Assembly (NCBI RefSeq): GCF_007786235.1
Contig: NZ_VNFK01000009.1
Coordinates: 62,001 to 126,000, forward strand
Direction: 5' to 3'
From: Paenarthrobacter nitroguajacolicus
GTDB taxonomy: Bacteria; Actinomycetota; Actinomycetes; Actinomycetales; Micrococcaceae
DNA: 64,000 nucleotides
Shown one piece after another: positions 8,320 through 16,800 of this stretch. A model generated the notes under the pieces. The model did no database searches. It saw only the letters and a list, made by a program, of their open reading frames with translations, and was not told the DNA's origin. The position numbers and the translations under genes are program-made. Position 1 is the first letter of the stretch; every line of letters starts with the position of its first letter.

Positions 8320-9681
8320 ATGTATGAATGGATCATGTTGGGTGTCGGCCTTGTCCTGACGGTCGGTACCGGATTCTTCGTTGCTTCAGAGTTCGCGCTG
8401 GTCAATCTTGACCGCAGCGAGCTTGAGGCCCGGCAAAGCCGTGGCGAGAAGCGCCTCGCGCCCACCATCAAGGCGCTTAAAATAACGTCAACGCATCTGT
8501 CAGGCGCCCAGCTCGGCATTACACTTACCACGCTGTTGACAGGCTATACGTTTGAACCCGCCATCAGCAGCATGCTCAGGGGCCCGCTTCTCTCCATGGG
8601 ATTGCCGGAAGCCCTCGTGCAGGGTGTCGGCGCGGTGGCCGGCATCTTCCTGGCCACGGTATTCTCGATGGTCATCGGCGAGCTCGTGCCCAAGAACTTT
8701 GCACTGGCGTTGCCGTTGGCGACTGCGAAGGTCGTGGTTCCGTTCCAGACGATGTTCACTGCCGTGTTCAAACCGGTCATCGTGCTTTTCAACAACACTG
8801 CGAACAAAATCATTCGCTCTTTTGGCATCGAGCCCAAGGAAGAGCTCTCCGGGGCCCGCAGTGCCGAGGAGCTCAGCTCTCTGGTCCGCCGCTCAGCTTT
8901 GGAAGGTTCGCTGGATCTTGACCACGCGGTCCTGCTGCACCGCACGCTGCGCTTTGCGGGACACTCTGCGGCTGACGTCATGACACCGCGGGTCAGGATG
9001 GCCGCAGTGCACGTTGATGAGACAGCAGACGACATCCTGAGCCTTGCAACGGCCACTGGTTACTCCCGCTTCCCGGTCATCGGTGAAGACCGCGACGACG
9101 TTCTAGGGGTCCTGCACGTAAAGCAGGCCTTCGCTGTTTCCCTGGCGGACCGCAACACCATCACGGCTTCCGCTCTCATGTTCGAGCCGCTCCGTGTTCC
9201 TGAGTCCATGGGCGTTGACACCCTGCTTCCGATCCTGCGCAAACAGGGCCTGCAAGTGGCCATCGTCGCGGACGAGCACGGCGGAACGGCAGGAATCGTC
9301 ACCCTCGAGGATCTGGTGGAAGAAATCGTCGGGGAACTCGAAGACGAGCACGACCGGGCACGCGTAGGCGTAGTCAGAACCGGCCGCTCCATCACCTTCG
9401 ACGCTTCCCTGCGGCCGGACGAGTTGCTTGACCGGACCGGCGTCGTGGTTCCGGACGGCGAGGAATACGACACCCTTGCCGGCTTTGTCACCGACCAGCT
9501 GGACCGCATCCCTGAACTTGGCGATGAGGTTGCTGTTGGTGGTGGAAGCTTGCGCGTTGAACGCGTCGTCGGTACCCACGTGGAGCGGTTGCGCTTCACA
9601 CCGGATGAGCCCGGGGAAGCCCCCAAGAGCGCCCACGACCGCATCGTTGACAACCTCACGCCGGAGTTAACCCATGAGTGA
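8320..9681 (+). CDS. CNNM/CorC-family membrane protein with CBS domains ('hemolysin family'), first copy
   Basis: A 453-residue protein with the standard three-part layout. An N-terminal DUF21/CNNM membrane domain (about residues 1-190, with FFVASEFALVNLDRS) is followed by a pair of CBS domains (about 210-340, including R-F-P-V-I and H-G-G-T-A-G-I-V-T-L-E-D-L-V-E-E). A C-terminal CorC-HlyC domain (about 355-440) ends the protein. Family members are linked to Mg2+/Co2+ efflux or homeostasis; the old name hemolysin is misleading. A strong GGGAGAGG ribosome binding site precedes the ATG. The gene overlaps the second CNNM gene by eight bases, so the two are probably one functional pair. Confidence 0.88.
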   Translation: MYEWIMLGVGLVLTVGTGFFVASEFALVNLDRSELEARQSRGEKRLAPTIKALKITSTHLSGAQLGITLTTLLTGYTFEPAISSMLRGPLLSMGLPEALVQGVGAVAGIFLATVFSMVIGELVPKNFALALPLATAKVVVPFQTMFTAVFKPVIVLFNNTANKIIRSFGIEPKEELSGARSAEELSSLVRRSALEGSLDLDHAVLLHRTLRFAGHSAADVMTPRVRMAAVHVDETADDILSLATATGYSRFPVIGEDRDDVLGVLHVKQAFAVSLADRNTITASALMFEPLRVPESMGVDTLLPILRKQGLQVAIVADEHGGTAGIVTLEDLVEEIVGELEDEHDRARVGVVRTGRSITFDASLRPDELLDRTGVVVPDGEEYDTLAGFVTDQLDRIPELGDEVAVGGGSLRVERVVGTHVERLRFTPDEPGEAPKSAHDRIVDNLTPELTHE

Positions 9682-10714
9682 ATACCTTCCCGGCATCATC
9701 TGGCTCATCGTGCTGCTGGTCGTCAACGCCTTCTTCGTCGGCGCCGAATTTGCCGTCATCTCCGCCCGCCGGTCACAGATTGAACCCAAGGCCGAGGCCG
9801 GCAGCAAGGCCGCGAAAACCACGCTGTGGGCCATGGAACACGCGACGCTGATGCTCGCGACCAGCCAGCTGGGCATCACCGTATGTTCCCTGGTGATCCT
9901 GAACGTATCCGAACCAGCCATCCACCACCTGCTGGAGATCCCGCTGGGCCTGACCAGCCTCTCCGCGGAAGCGGTCGGCATCATTGCCTTCGTAGCAGCC
10001 CTGTTACTGGTGACCTTCCTCCACGTTGTGCTGGGCGAAATGGTCCCGAAAAACATCTCGTTCTCCGTTCCAACCCGTGCCGCACTGATCCTCGCCCCGC
10101 CCCTGGTGCTGGTCTCCAAAATCGTCAGGCCGGTGATCTGGACCCTCAATGGGATCGCTAACTCCATCCTCCGCCTCTTCAAGGTCGAGCCGAAGGACGA
10201 GGCAACCAGCGCCTACACCCTGGATGAAGTGGCTAACATTGTGGAGCAATCCACCCGTGACGGCGTGCTCAGCGACACCACCGGCACCCTCACGGCGGCA
10301 TTCGAGTTCACCGCCAAAAAGGTAGAGGACGTTGAGGTACCCATCGATAAGATGGTGCTCCTGCCGGCTTCGGCGACGCCAGGCGATATCCAGCGCGCGG
10401 TGGCAGAACACGGCTACTCCCGCTACATCCTCACCGATGACGACGGCAACCCCTCCGGTTACCTGCACCTGAAAGACGTCATGGACCTGACGTCCGGAGA
10501 GAACTTCACCACGCCAGTACCGGCCAAGAGGATCCGCCGCCTCGCCTCAGCATTCAGCGGCAGTGACCTTGAAGACGCCCTGGCCACGATGCGCCGCAGC
10601 GGCTCCCACGTTGCCCGGGTCTTCGACGCGGAGGGCAACACCACCGGCGTGCTGTTCCTGGAAGACATCATCGAAGAACTCGTCGGCGAAGTACAGGACG
10701 CCACCAGCGCCTGA
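9674..10714 (+). CDS. CNNM/CorC-family membrane protein with CBS domains, second copy
   Basis: A 346-residue paralogue of the preceding protein, with a DUF21 membrane domain (about residues 1-180, with FFVGAEFAVISARRS) and a CBS pair (about 200-335) ending in VLFLEDIIEELVGEV. The C-terminal CorC-HlyC domain present in the first copy is missing, which is usual for the second member of such actinobacterial pairs. The eight-base overlap with the upstream gene indicates translational coupling and probably a hetero-oligomeric Mg2+/Co2+-linked membrane complex. Confidence 0.87.
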   Translation: MSEYLPGIIWLIVLLVVNAFFVGAEFAVISARRSQIEPKAEAGSKAAKTTLWAMEHATLMLATSQLGITVCSLVILNVSEPAIHHLLEIPLGLTSLSAEAVGIIAFVAALLLVTFLHVVLGEMVPKNISFSVPTRAALILAPPLVLVSKIVRPVIWTLNGIANSILRLFKVEPKDEATSAYTLDEVANIVEQSTRDGVLSDTTGTLTAAFEFTAKKVEDVEVPIDKMVLLPASATPGDIQRAVAEHGYSRYILTDDDGNPSGYLHLKDVMDLTSGENFTTPVPAKRIRRLASAFSGSDLEDALATMRRSGSHVARVFDAEGNTTGVLFLEDIIEELVGEVQDATSA

Positions 10715-10979
10715 AAACCAAGGGAAGCCCTGACCGGGACCGAACGGGCGGGGTTTTCTAGTCTTTCCCTGCTGCGCATCAGGCTGCTCATCTTCCTGGC
10801 CTTCGATACCGTCCTTGGCATCGCCAGGAACTGACGCCAGATAATTGAGGCCCGCACGAATTAGTCGGTGCATGGCCGGGACATGAGCATCTGGTCTTGC
10901 CACCTGCAGCGTACAGTGCCAAGGTCTAACTAATGTTCCTCCATGCTCCACACAACAGGGCTTAGGCCAAGGGGTTGCT

Positions 10980-11255
10980 ATGAATCAATGGTTTCTTCCA
11001 TCGGGCGGGATTTTGAGCAATTACATTGCTCCGGGACAGACCGTCCGCCATTCTTTCTGGTGGGAAGATCGCGCGTTTGGTCCTGCCATCATGGCTGTCG
11101 CCATGCCACCTTCAATCGTGGTCTCGACCGGCGGGGTGACGACACTCAGCAACGGATTCAGCCAAAGTCGTGATCGTCTCACTTACTTCGCTGATCTGCG
11201 AGCAGAAGCTGCGTACGGGGCCAGCTATCGTCTCCTCATTACAGCGCTGCGCTAA
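10980..11255 (+). CDS. small hypothetical protein
   Basis: A 91-residue protein with protein-like composition and no recognised family. It contains an APGQTVRHSFWW segment and a VSTGGVTTLSNGFSQSR segment, suggesting beta strands. It has no signal peptide or membrane helix. A short AAGGGG precedes the ATG. The AAGGGG ribosome binding site of the next gene begins on its stop codon, so the two genes are probably co-transcribed. Confidence 0.5.
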   Translation: MNQWFLPSGGILSNYIAPGQTVRHSFWWEDRAFGPAIMAVAMPPSIVVSTGGVTTLSNGFSQSRDRLTYFADLRAEAAYGASYRLLITALR

Positions 11256-11265
11256 GGGGCCCACC

Positions 11266-11532
11266 ATGGAATGCACGGTCATTAGCGACGAGCGCGGCAT
11301 GATTATCGCCATCGGCCCGGCCCCGGGCCCGGTGGAATCCTCCGATGGAGATGGGCCAGCGCTCTGGCACGAGCTCCTGCCCCTTGAAGGACAAACCAGC
11401 CAGGTTGTGGACGTATCCGATGATTTGCTCAACGATCCGGAGCAGCTAGCGAACCTGCATCAAACCCACCGTCTTCGCGGTGGCAAATTGGAAGCTGTTG
11501 ACGGTCTGACCACGGGCCAGGCTTCCGAGTAA
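11266..11532 (+). CDS. small acidic hypothetical protein
   Basis: An 88-residue acidic protein starting MECTVISDERG. The ATG is preceded by AAGGGG at the correct distance (11254-11259), and this start is preferred over the longer reading, whose extension overlaps the previous gene. No family was recognised. It is rich in Asp, Glu and Gly with a short amphipathic C-terminal half. It appears to be the second gene of a two-gene unit upstream of the ATPase gene. Confidence 0.45.
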   Translation: MECTVISDERGMIIAIGPAPGPVESSDGDGPALWHELLPLEGQTSQVVDVSDDLLNDPEQLANLHQTHRLRGGKLEAVDGLTTGQASE

Positions 11533-11587
11533 TTCGAGAGGATGCAGGTCATAACGCCATCACGTTACATCCAGGAGTATAAGGCCA

Positions 11588-11605
11588 TATCCAAAAAGCT
11601 GGATA
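11588..11605. promoter_or_regulatory. inverted repeat upstream of AAA ATPase gene
   Basis: Six-base arms TATCCA and TGGATA flank an AAAAGC spacer 20 bases before the ATG at 11625. The ATPase gene has no visible Shine-Dalgarno sequence, and the A/T-rich TTTATAGTTTTTGAT between the repeat and the start may serve as promoter -10 region of a leaderless or short-leader transcript. An operator role is inferred from position. Confidence 0.35.
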
Positions 11606-11624
11606 CTGGTTTATAGTTTTTGAT

Positions 11625-12794
11625 ATGGAAAGCGCTTTGAATCCTTACTCGCCCGGTTCAGGTCGACGGCCTTTCGAGCTGGTCGGGCGCCAGAGCGAGG
11701 TCGATGCCTTCGATTTGCTGCTGGCCAAGACCCGTCAGCGAAGACCGGACCGGGGGATCGTCCTGCACGGGCTGCGGGGGGTGGGCAAAACGGTCCTGTT
11801 GAACGAGTTCCGCCGGCAGGCCGAGCATGCAGAGTTCATGGTTGTCTTCCTCGAGGGCAGGGACGCCGAGGGGGGTCCCGAAGCCGTACGGGCCAAACTC
11901 GCCCGGAACCTGCTGCAAGCAGGGCGGAAGCTGAACCGCCGCGGCGCCGGGGAGCGGCTCTTGGCAGCCCTTGGCAGCATCGCATCCTTCTCCGCGAAAC
12001 TGGGCGTGACCGGGATCGATATCGGAGTGAACCTCAATCACGGCCGCGCTGACTCCGGATCGATCGAAGTGGATCTGGAAGAACTGATTGAGGACCTCTG
12101 TCTGGCACTGGCGGAGAAGCGCTCGGGTCTGATCTTCATCATTGATGAAATGCAGGACCTGGACGACGGACTCATCGCCGCACTCCTCAGCGCCCAGCAC
12201 CTGGCCGGGCAACGTGAATGGCCTTTCTATATCGCAGGGGCTGGCCTACCCAACCTCCCCTCGGTACTGAGTGAAGCGCGCTCCTACGCCGAAAGGATCT
12301 TCAATTACCGCAGCATCGGAGCGCTGTCCAGGGAGGCCGCCGAGGCGGCCCTGGTCGCCCCGGCCCAACGCTATGGGGCATCATTCGTACCCGATGCCAA
12401 AGACCTCCTTCTGAGCGCATCGGGCGCGTACCCGTACTTCCTGCAGGAATACGGTTACGCGGCCTGGGAAACAGCCCCGGAGAAGACCGTAACCTTCGAC
12501 GACGCCAAAATCGCGGTGGAAATCGGACGCGCGCAGCTGGACCAAGGATTCTTCCCCTCACGCTGGAAACGCGCTTCCAAGGCAGAGAAGGACTTCCTCC
12601 GCCTGATGGCCGTCGACGGTGATGAAGGATCCGGCACAGCTGAACTTGCTGAACGGGCGCACAAGAAGCAAAGCTCCATGACCATGACCCGCGCATCGTT
12701 GATCGACAAGGGGATCATCTACGCACCTGCCCTGGGTGTTGTGGCGTTCACCGTGCCAGGAATGGCTGACTACGTCAAACGCCTCCATGAATAG
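11625..12794 (+). CDS. AAA/STAND-like P-loop ATPase with C-terminal winged-helix-like region
   Basis: A 389-residue ATP-binding protein of the archaeal-ATPase/ORC-like type. It starts with a FELVGRQSEVDAF segment and has Walker A GLRGVGKT (about residues 49-56) and Walker B LIFIIDEMQDLDD (about 168-180). A C-terminal ADGD-rich region from about residue 320 resembles a winged helix. Such proteins act in signalling or defence, and partners decide the role. The final eight bases overlap the next gene, which encodes a membrane-anchored beta-propeller, so the pair is translationally coupled. Confidence 0.75.
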   Translation: MESALNPYSPGSGRRPFELVGRQSEVDAFDLLLAKTRQRRPDRGIVLHGLRGVGKTVLLNEFRRQAEHAEFMVVFLEGRDAEGGPEAVRAKLARNLLQAGRKLNRRGAGERLLAALGSIASFSAKLGVTGIDIGVNLNHGRADSGSIEVDLEELIEDLCLALAEKRSGLIFIIDEMQDLDDGLIAALLSAQHLAGQREWPFYIAGAGLPNLPSVLSEARSYAERIFNYRSIGALSREAAEAALVAPAQRYGASFVPDAKDLLLSASGAYPYFLQEYGYAAWETAPEKTVTFDDAKIAVEIGRAQLDQGFFPSRWKRASKAEKDFLRLMAVDGDEGSGTAELAERAHKKQSSMTMTRASLIDKGIIYAPALGVVAFTVPGMADYVKRLHE

Positions 12795-13833
12795 GACGAA
12801 CGCAGGAACCGGCACCGCTCCGGGCGGGAGGTTGCGGTGGGGAATTCTCCTGGCGGTTACCGCGCTGGTCCTTGCCGGAGCCGGGATCTACGCGGTGGGA
12901 GCCTATCAGCGCTTCGAGGAGAGCCGCGCGGCCGCCTCATCCGTGGAGGTCGCTGCAGGTCAACCTCTCCCTGAGGTTCCTTTCGTCCTGTTCAGGAACA
13001 CTGCCGGCGGGCAGGGGTATGGCAATGCAGCAACGGTGCCGCTTTCGGCTCCCGGTGGCACGCGTGCGGTCAGTGGGCAGGCGTGCGAGCGGGTCTATGG
13101 CACTGCCGCTATGGTGGTCTGTCTCAAGTCCAACCGTGGGTTGGTGACGACTTACGAAGCGGCCGTCCTGAACCGTGACTGGCAGCAGGAGCGGGCGTGG
13201 CCTGTCCCCGGCATTCCGAGCAGGACACGCATGAGCCCTGACGGTTCCGTGATCGCCACCACGGTGTTCGTCTCGGGCCACTCATACACGCAAGCCGGGT
13301 TCTCCACAGCAACCGAAATCACTGTGCCCGACGGCGGTACGGGAAACCTCGAAGACTTCGCCCTCATCGTGAACGGCGAACGGCTGCTGGCCAGCGACCG
13401 GAACATCTGGGGAGTCACGTTCGCACCGGACCAGAGCGGTGTCTTCTATGCCACCGCAGCATCGTCCGGGCGTATCTGGCTCGTCCGGGGAAGCCTGACA
13501 GACAAGACCCTCACGGCCATTCGTGACAACGTCGAATGCCCCTCCATTTCGCCTGACGGCACCCGGATCGCGTATAAGAAGAACATCGGCGGGCCGCTCA
13601 CCGCTCACTGGAACGTCGCCTTTCTTGACTTGGCAACGGGCGCGGAAACTGTGCTCTCGGAAAAGCGCAGCGTCGATGACCAGATCGAATGGTTGGACGA
13701 TCAGAACCTGCTCTATGGTCTGGCCGACGAGGATACCGAAGGTGATAGCAACATCTGGAAGCTGCCAACCGATCCTGCGTCCCAGCCGAGCCTCTTCATC
13801 GAACACGCGTGGTCGCCGAGTGTGGTTCGCTGA
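12787..13833 (+). CDS. membrane-anchored TolB/PD40-like beta-propeller protein
   Basis: A 348-residue protein with one N-terminal membrane helix (about residues 17-38) and a large extracytoplasmic domain. Repeating blocks such as R-M-S-P-D-G-S, TFAPDQSG and SISPDGTRIAYKK are typical of PD40/TolB-like propeller blades. The start chosen is the ATG overlapping the end of the ATPase gene. No enzymatic residue was identified, so it is probably a binding or sensing domain exposed outside the membrane. A strong hairpin follows the stop and separates it from the convergent gene. Confidence 0.6.
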   Translation: MNRTNAGTGTAPGGRLRWGILLAVTALVLAGAGIYAVGAYQRFEESRAAASSVEVAAGQPLPEVPFVLFRNTAGGQGYGNAATVPLSAPGGTRAVSGQACERVYGTAAMVVCLKSNRGLVTTYEAAVLNRDWQQERAWPVPGIPSRTRMSPDGSVIATTVFVSGHSYTQAGFSTATEITVPDGGTGNLEDFALIVNGERLLASDRNIWGVTFAPDQSGVFYATAASSGRIWLVRGSLTDKTLTAIRDNVECPSISPDGTRIAYKKNIGGPLTAHWNVAFLDLATGAETVLSEKRSVDDQIEWLDDQNLLYGLADEDTEGDSNIWKLPTDPASQPSLFIEHAWSPSVVR

Positions 13834-13867
13834 CGTCCGGCACAGGAACTCGGGGAGCGGCCGGACG
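13834..13867. terminator. hairpin between convergent genes
   Basis: An 8-base perfect stem (CGTCCGGC / GCCGGACG) with an 18-base loop lies directly after the beta-propeller gene and 29 bases before the end of the convergent giant gene. No T-tract follows, as is common for actinobacterial terminators. Confidence 0.5.
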
Positions 13868-13895
13868 ACAGCAGACTAAATAGCCGCCCCACGCG

Positions 13896-16800
13896 TCAGC
13901 AGGTTCCCAGTAGTCCGCACAGCAGCCCGCCCGACCCTGTCGGGCTCGGCGATGGACTGGGTGACGGGCTCGGCGAGGAACTGACGGAAGAACTTGGCGA
14001 GGGAGTCGCCGTGGCGCTTCCGGATGGGGCCGGCGTTGCGGTCGGGGTGGGCGTCGCTTGTGCCGGTGCGGTGGTGGCCGAGTAGAGGACGTCGACGAAG
14101 TAGTTCGTGGAGTTCCAGGAGTTCGTTGGTGCAGCGCCGCCGGTGCCGTACCGGTAGCGGCCGTTGTCAGGGCCGGTGGCGGTGAAGACCCCACTGACCC
14201 ACGTTTGGGCGAAGAACGCCGGCGTGTAGGCGTAGCGGCCGTTGGGGGCCAGATAGGACACGATGTACGTTTCCCCCGGGGTTACGGCTACCGGGGAGGA
14301 CAGCATCGCCGTTTGCCAGCCGGTCGCTGTTTCGTTCGCGAATGTCACCTGGGCTAGCCGCGTTCCTGCGGCGTTCCACAAGGAGCCAATGTGGGTTCCG
14401 GTATTTCCGGTTCCCTTGTAGAACCGGATGCCGGTGACATTGCCGGTTTCGGAGACCGTGAACTTTGTTCCCAGTTCAACCGATGACGCATCATCGGAGG
14501 CTGCTGTCTGGGGTTGGAGGTCGCCGAAGATGGAGGATTGCTGGGCATCAGGGTCGGCTGTGGTGAATTGCCAGGTGGTGGCCGGCAGCGTCTGGCCCTG
14601 TTGGGATTCGAGGTTGCCGACGCTGACGGAGATGGCTGTGTTGGCCGGCAGGGGAGCCGCCGGGGTGAAGGTCAGGGTGCGGCCGTCCGGGGACAGGGCA
14701 GCGCTGCCGGCAACAGGTGCCTCGTTCGCCGCCAGCGCGAACGAGGCACCCGGCTTAATGGCGGACGAGAGCGTAAGCGTTGGTTTGACGTCGACGGGAA
14801 CGCCCGTGGCGTCGGGTGCAGGGGACCGGTCGGTGATCGTCAGCGGGGGCACCGCGGCCATGAACACCAGGTCCACCAGATAGCTTGCCGTGGAGGGCGA
14901 ACTGGGAAAGTCATTGTTGTAGGCGAACGCTCCGGAATCTGGTGCTGTCCGCAGCGGTCCGCTGGTGAAGCCTTCGCCGAATCCGCCGGCGGTGTAGGAG
15001 TAGCTGCCGGCAGGGGACTTGTAAGCCACCACGTACTCGGTGTTGGCGTCAATGTTCACCGGCTGACTGAACATTGCTGTTTGCCAGCCGGAGCTGGACT
15101 CGTTGGTGAAAGTGACGGTGGCCAGAAGCTGCCCGCCGGCCGTGTACACCGAGCCGGTGTGTGTTCCGGTGTTGCCGGCGGCCTTGTAGAACCGGACGCC
15201 GGTGACCTGACCTGCAGTGTCGCTGGCGAACCGGACACCCAGGGATAACGGCACGCCGTCGTTGGCGTCGGGCGTGCCCGGCGTCACGGTGTCCTGGTAC
15301 AGCGTGCAGGGGCACATCCCCGGTGTCCTGGGGGCGGGGACGGTGCTGAACGTCCATGAGGCGTTGCTCAGTGGTTGCCGGGACACCGCGGTCGCCGTGA
15401 CGGTGGCCGTGTACGAAGTCCCGGCCGCCAGTGGCCCGGCCGGAGTAAACGTGACCTTCCGTGTTTGGGGGTCGTAGCTGGTGGAACCGGCCACGGTCGT
15501 TCCGCCGGCGTCTTTTACCGCCAGGTTGACGCTGGAGGCTTCGGCCGGTTCGGACAGGACCGCGCTGACGGCGGCATCGAGCGGAACGCTGGACGCGCCG
15601 GGAAGCGGGGAGTGGGCTGACGGGGTGAACGCAGGCGGTGGAACCGTCACGATGACGTCCACGAGGTAGCTGGCGTTCGAACGTGATCCGGGGAAGTCAC
15701 CGCTGTACGTGTACGCACCGGCGTCCGAAGCCGTTCGCAATGGTCCGACGCTCATGCCGGATCCGAAACCGTTGGAAGTGGCGGAATAGGTCCCGGTAAG
15801 TGACTTGTAGGACACAATGTAGTCCGTGGTCGCGGCCATCGGGACCGGTTGGCTGAACATCGCCGTCTGCCACCCCGAGGCGCTCTCATTGGTAAAGGTA
15901 ACGGTTGCCAGTTGCTGTCCGGCCGCCGTGTACAGGGCACCGTTGTGGGTGCCGGTGTTGCCGGCCGACTTGTAGAAACGCATGCCCACTACTTCACCGG
16001 CTGAAACACTGGAGAACCGGACGCCCAGCGTCAACGGAACACCGTCCTGAATCTCAGCGATGCCGGGCGTGACGGAGTCGTCAAAGAGGCTGCACGGGCA
16101 GGACCCGGGAACCGGCAGTGTCGCCGCGGTCGTGAAGGACCAGGTTCCACCGGCTGTGACCGGACCGCCCAGGGTGTCCGCCCCGGCGAGGGTGGCCGTG
16201 TACTGCGTACTGAACGCCAGGGCGCTCGTCGGCGTAAAGGTCGCCCGCCGCGTGGCGGGGTCGTACGCTGTCGTGCCGGGCACTGGTCCGTCGGGGGACT
16301 GCAGGGTCAGCTGGATGCTGGAGGCAGTGACGGGTTTGGAGAACACCGCACTGACCTTGGTGTCCACGGAGACGCTGGAGGAGGACGGGAACGGGGTGTG
16401 CCCGGACACCGTCATGGGCGTGGTATCGGCTGTGCCGAACAAGGCGTCGACGAAGTAGTTTCCCCCGTTGTAGCTCGACGTCGGGAACCCGGAGGAGGTG
16501 GCATAGACACCGGCAGGCTCGGCCCCGAAACCGCCCGCCACCGTCAAGGGCGCGGCGGCAGAACCAAAGCTCGCCCATTGAAAGTTCTGGATGGAGTAGC
16601 GGCCGTTCGGAGTCCAATAAGAGACTGTGTATTTCTGCCCCGCGGCCACGGGAACGGCCTGGCTGAACAGTACGGACTGCCAGCCGGAGGGTGTCTCGTT
16701 GGTGAACGTCGCCGTGGCCAGCCGTTCCCCGGAGGAACTCCATAGAGACCCGGTATGCGTACCGGTGTTGGCAGCGCTCTTGTAGAAGCGCACCCCGGTG

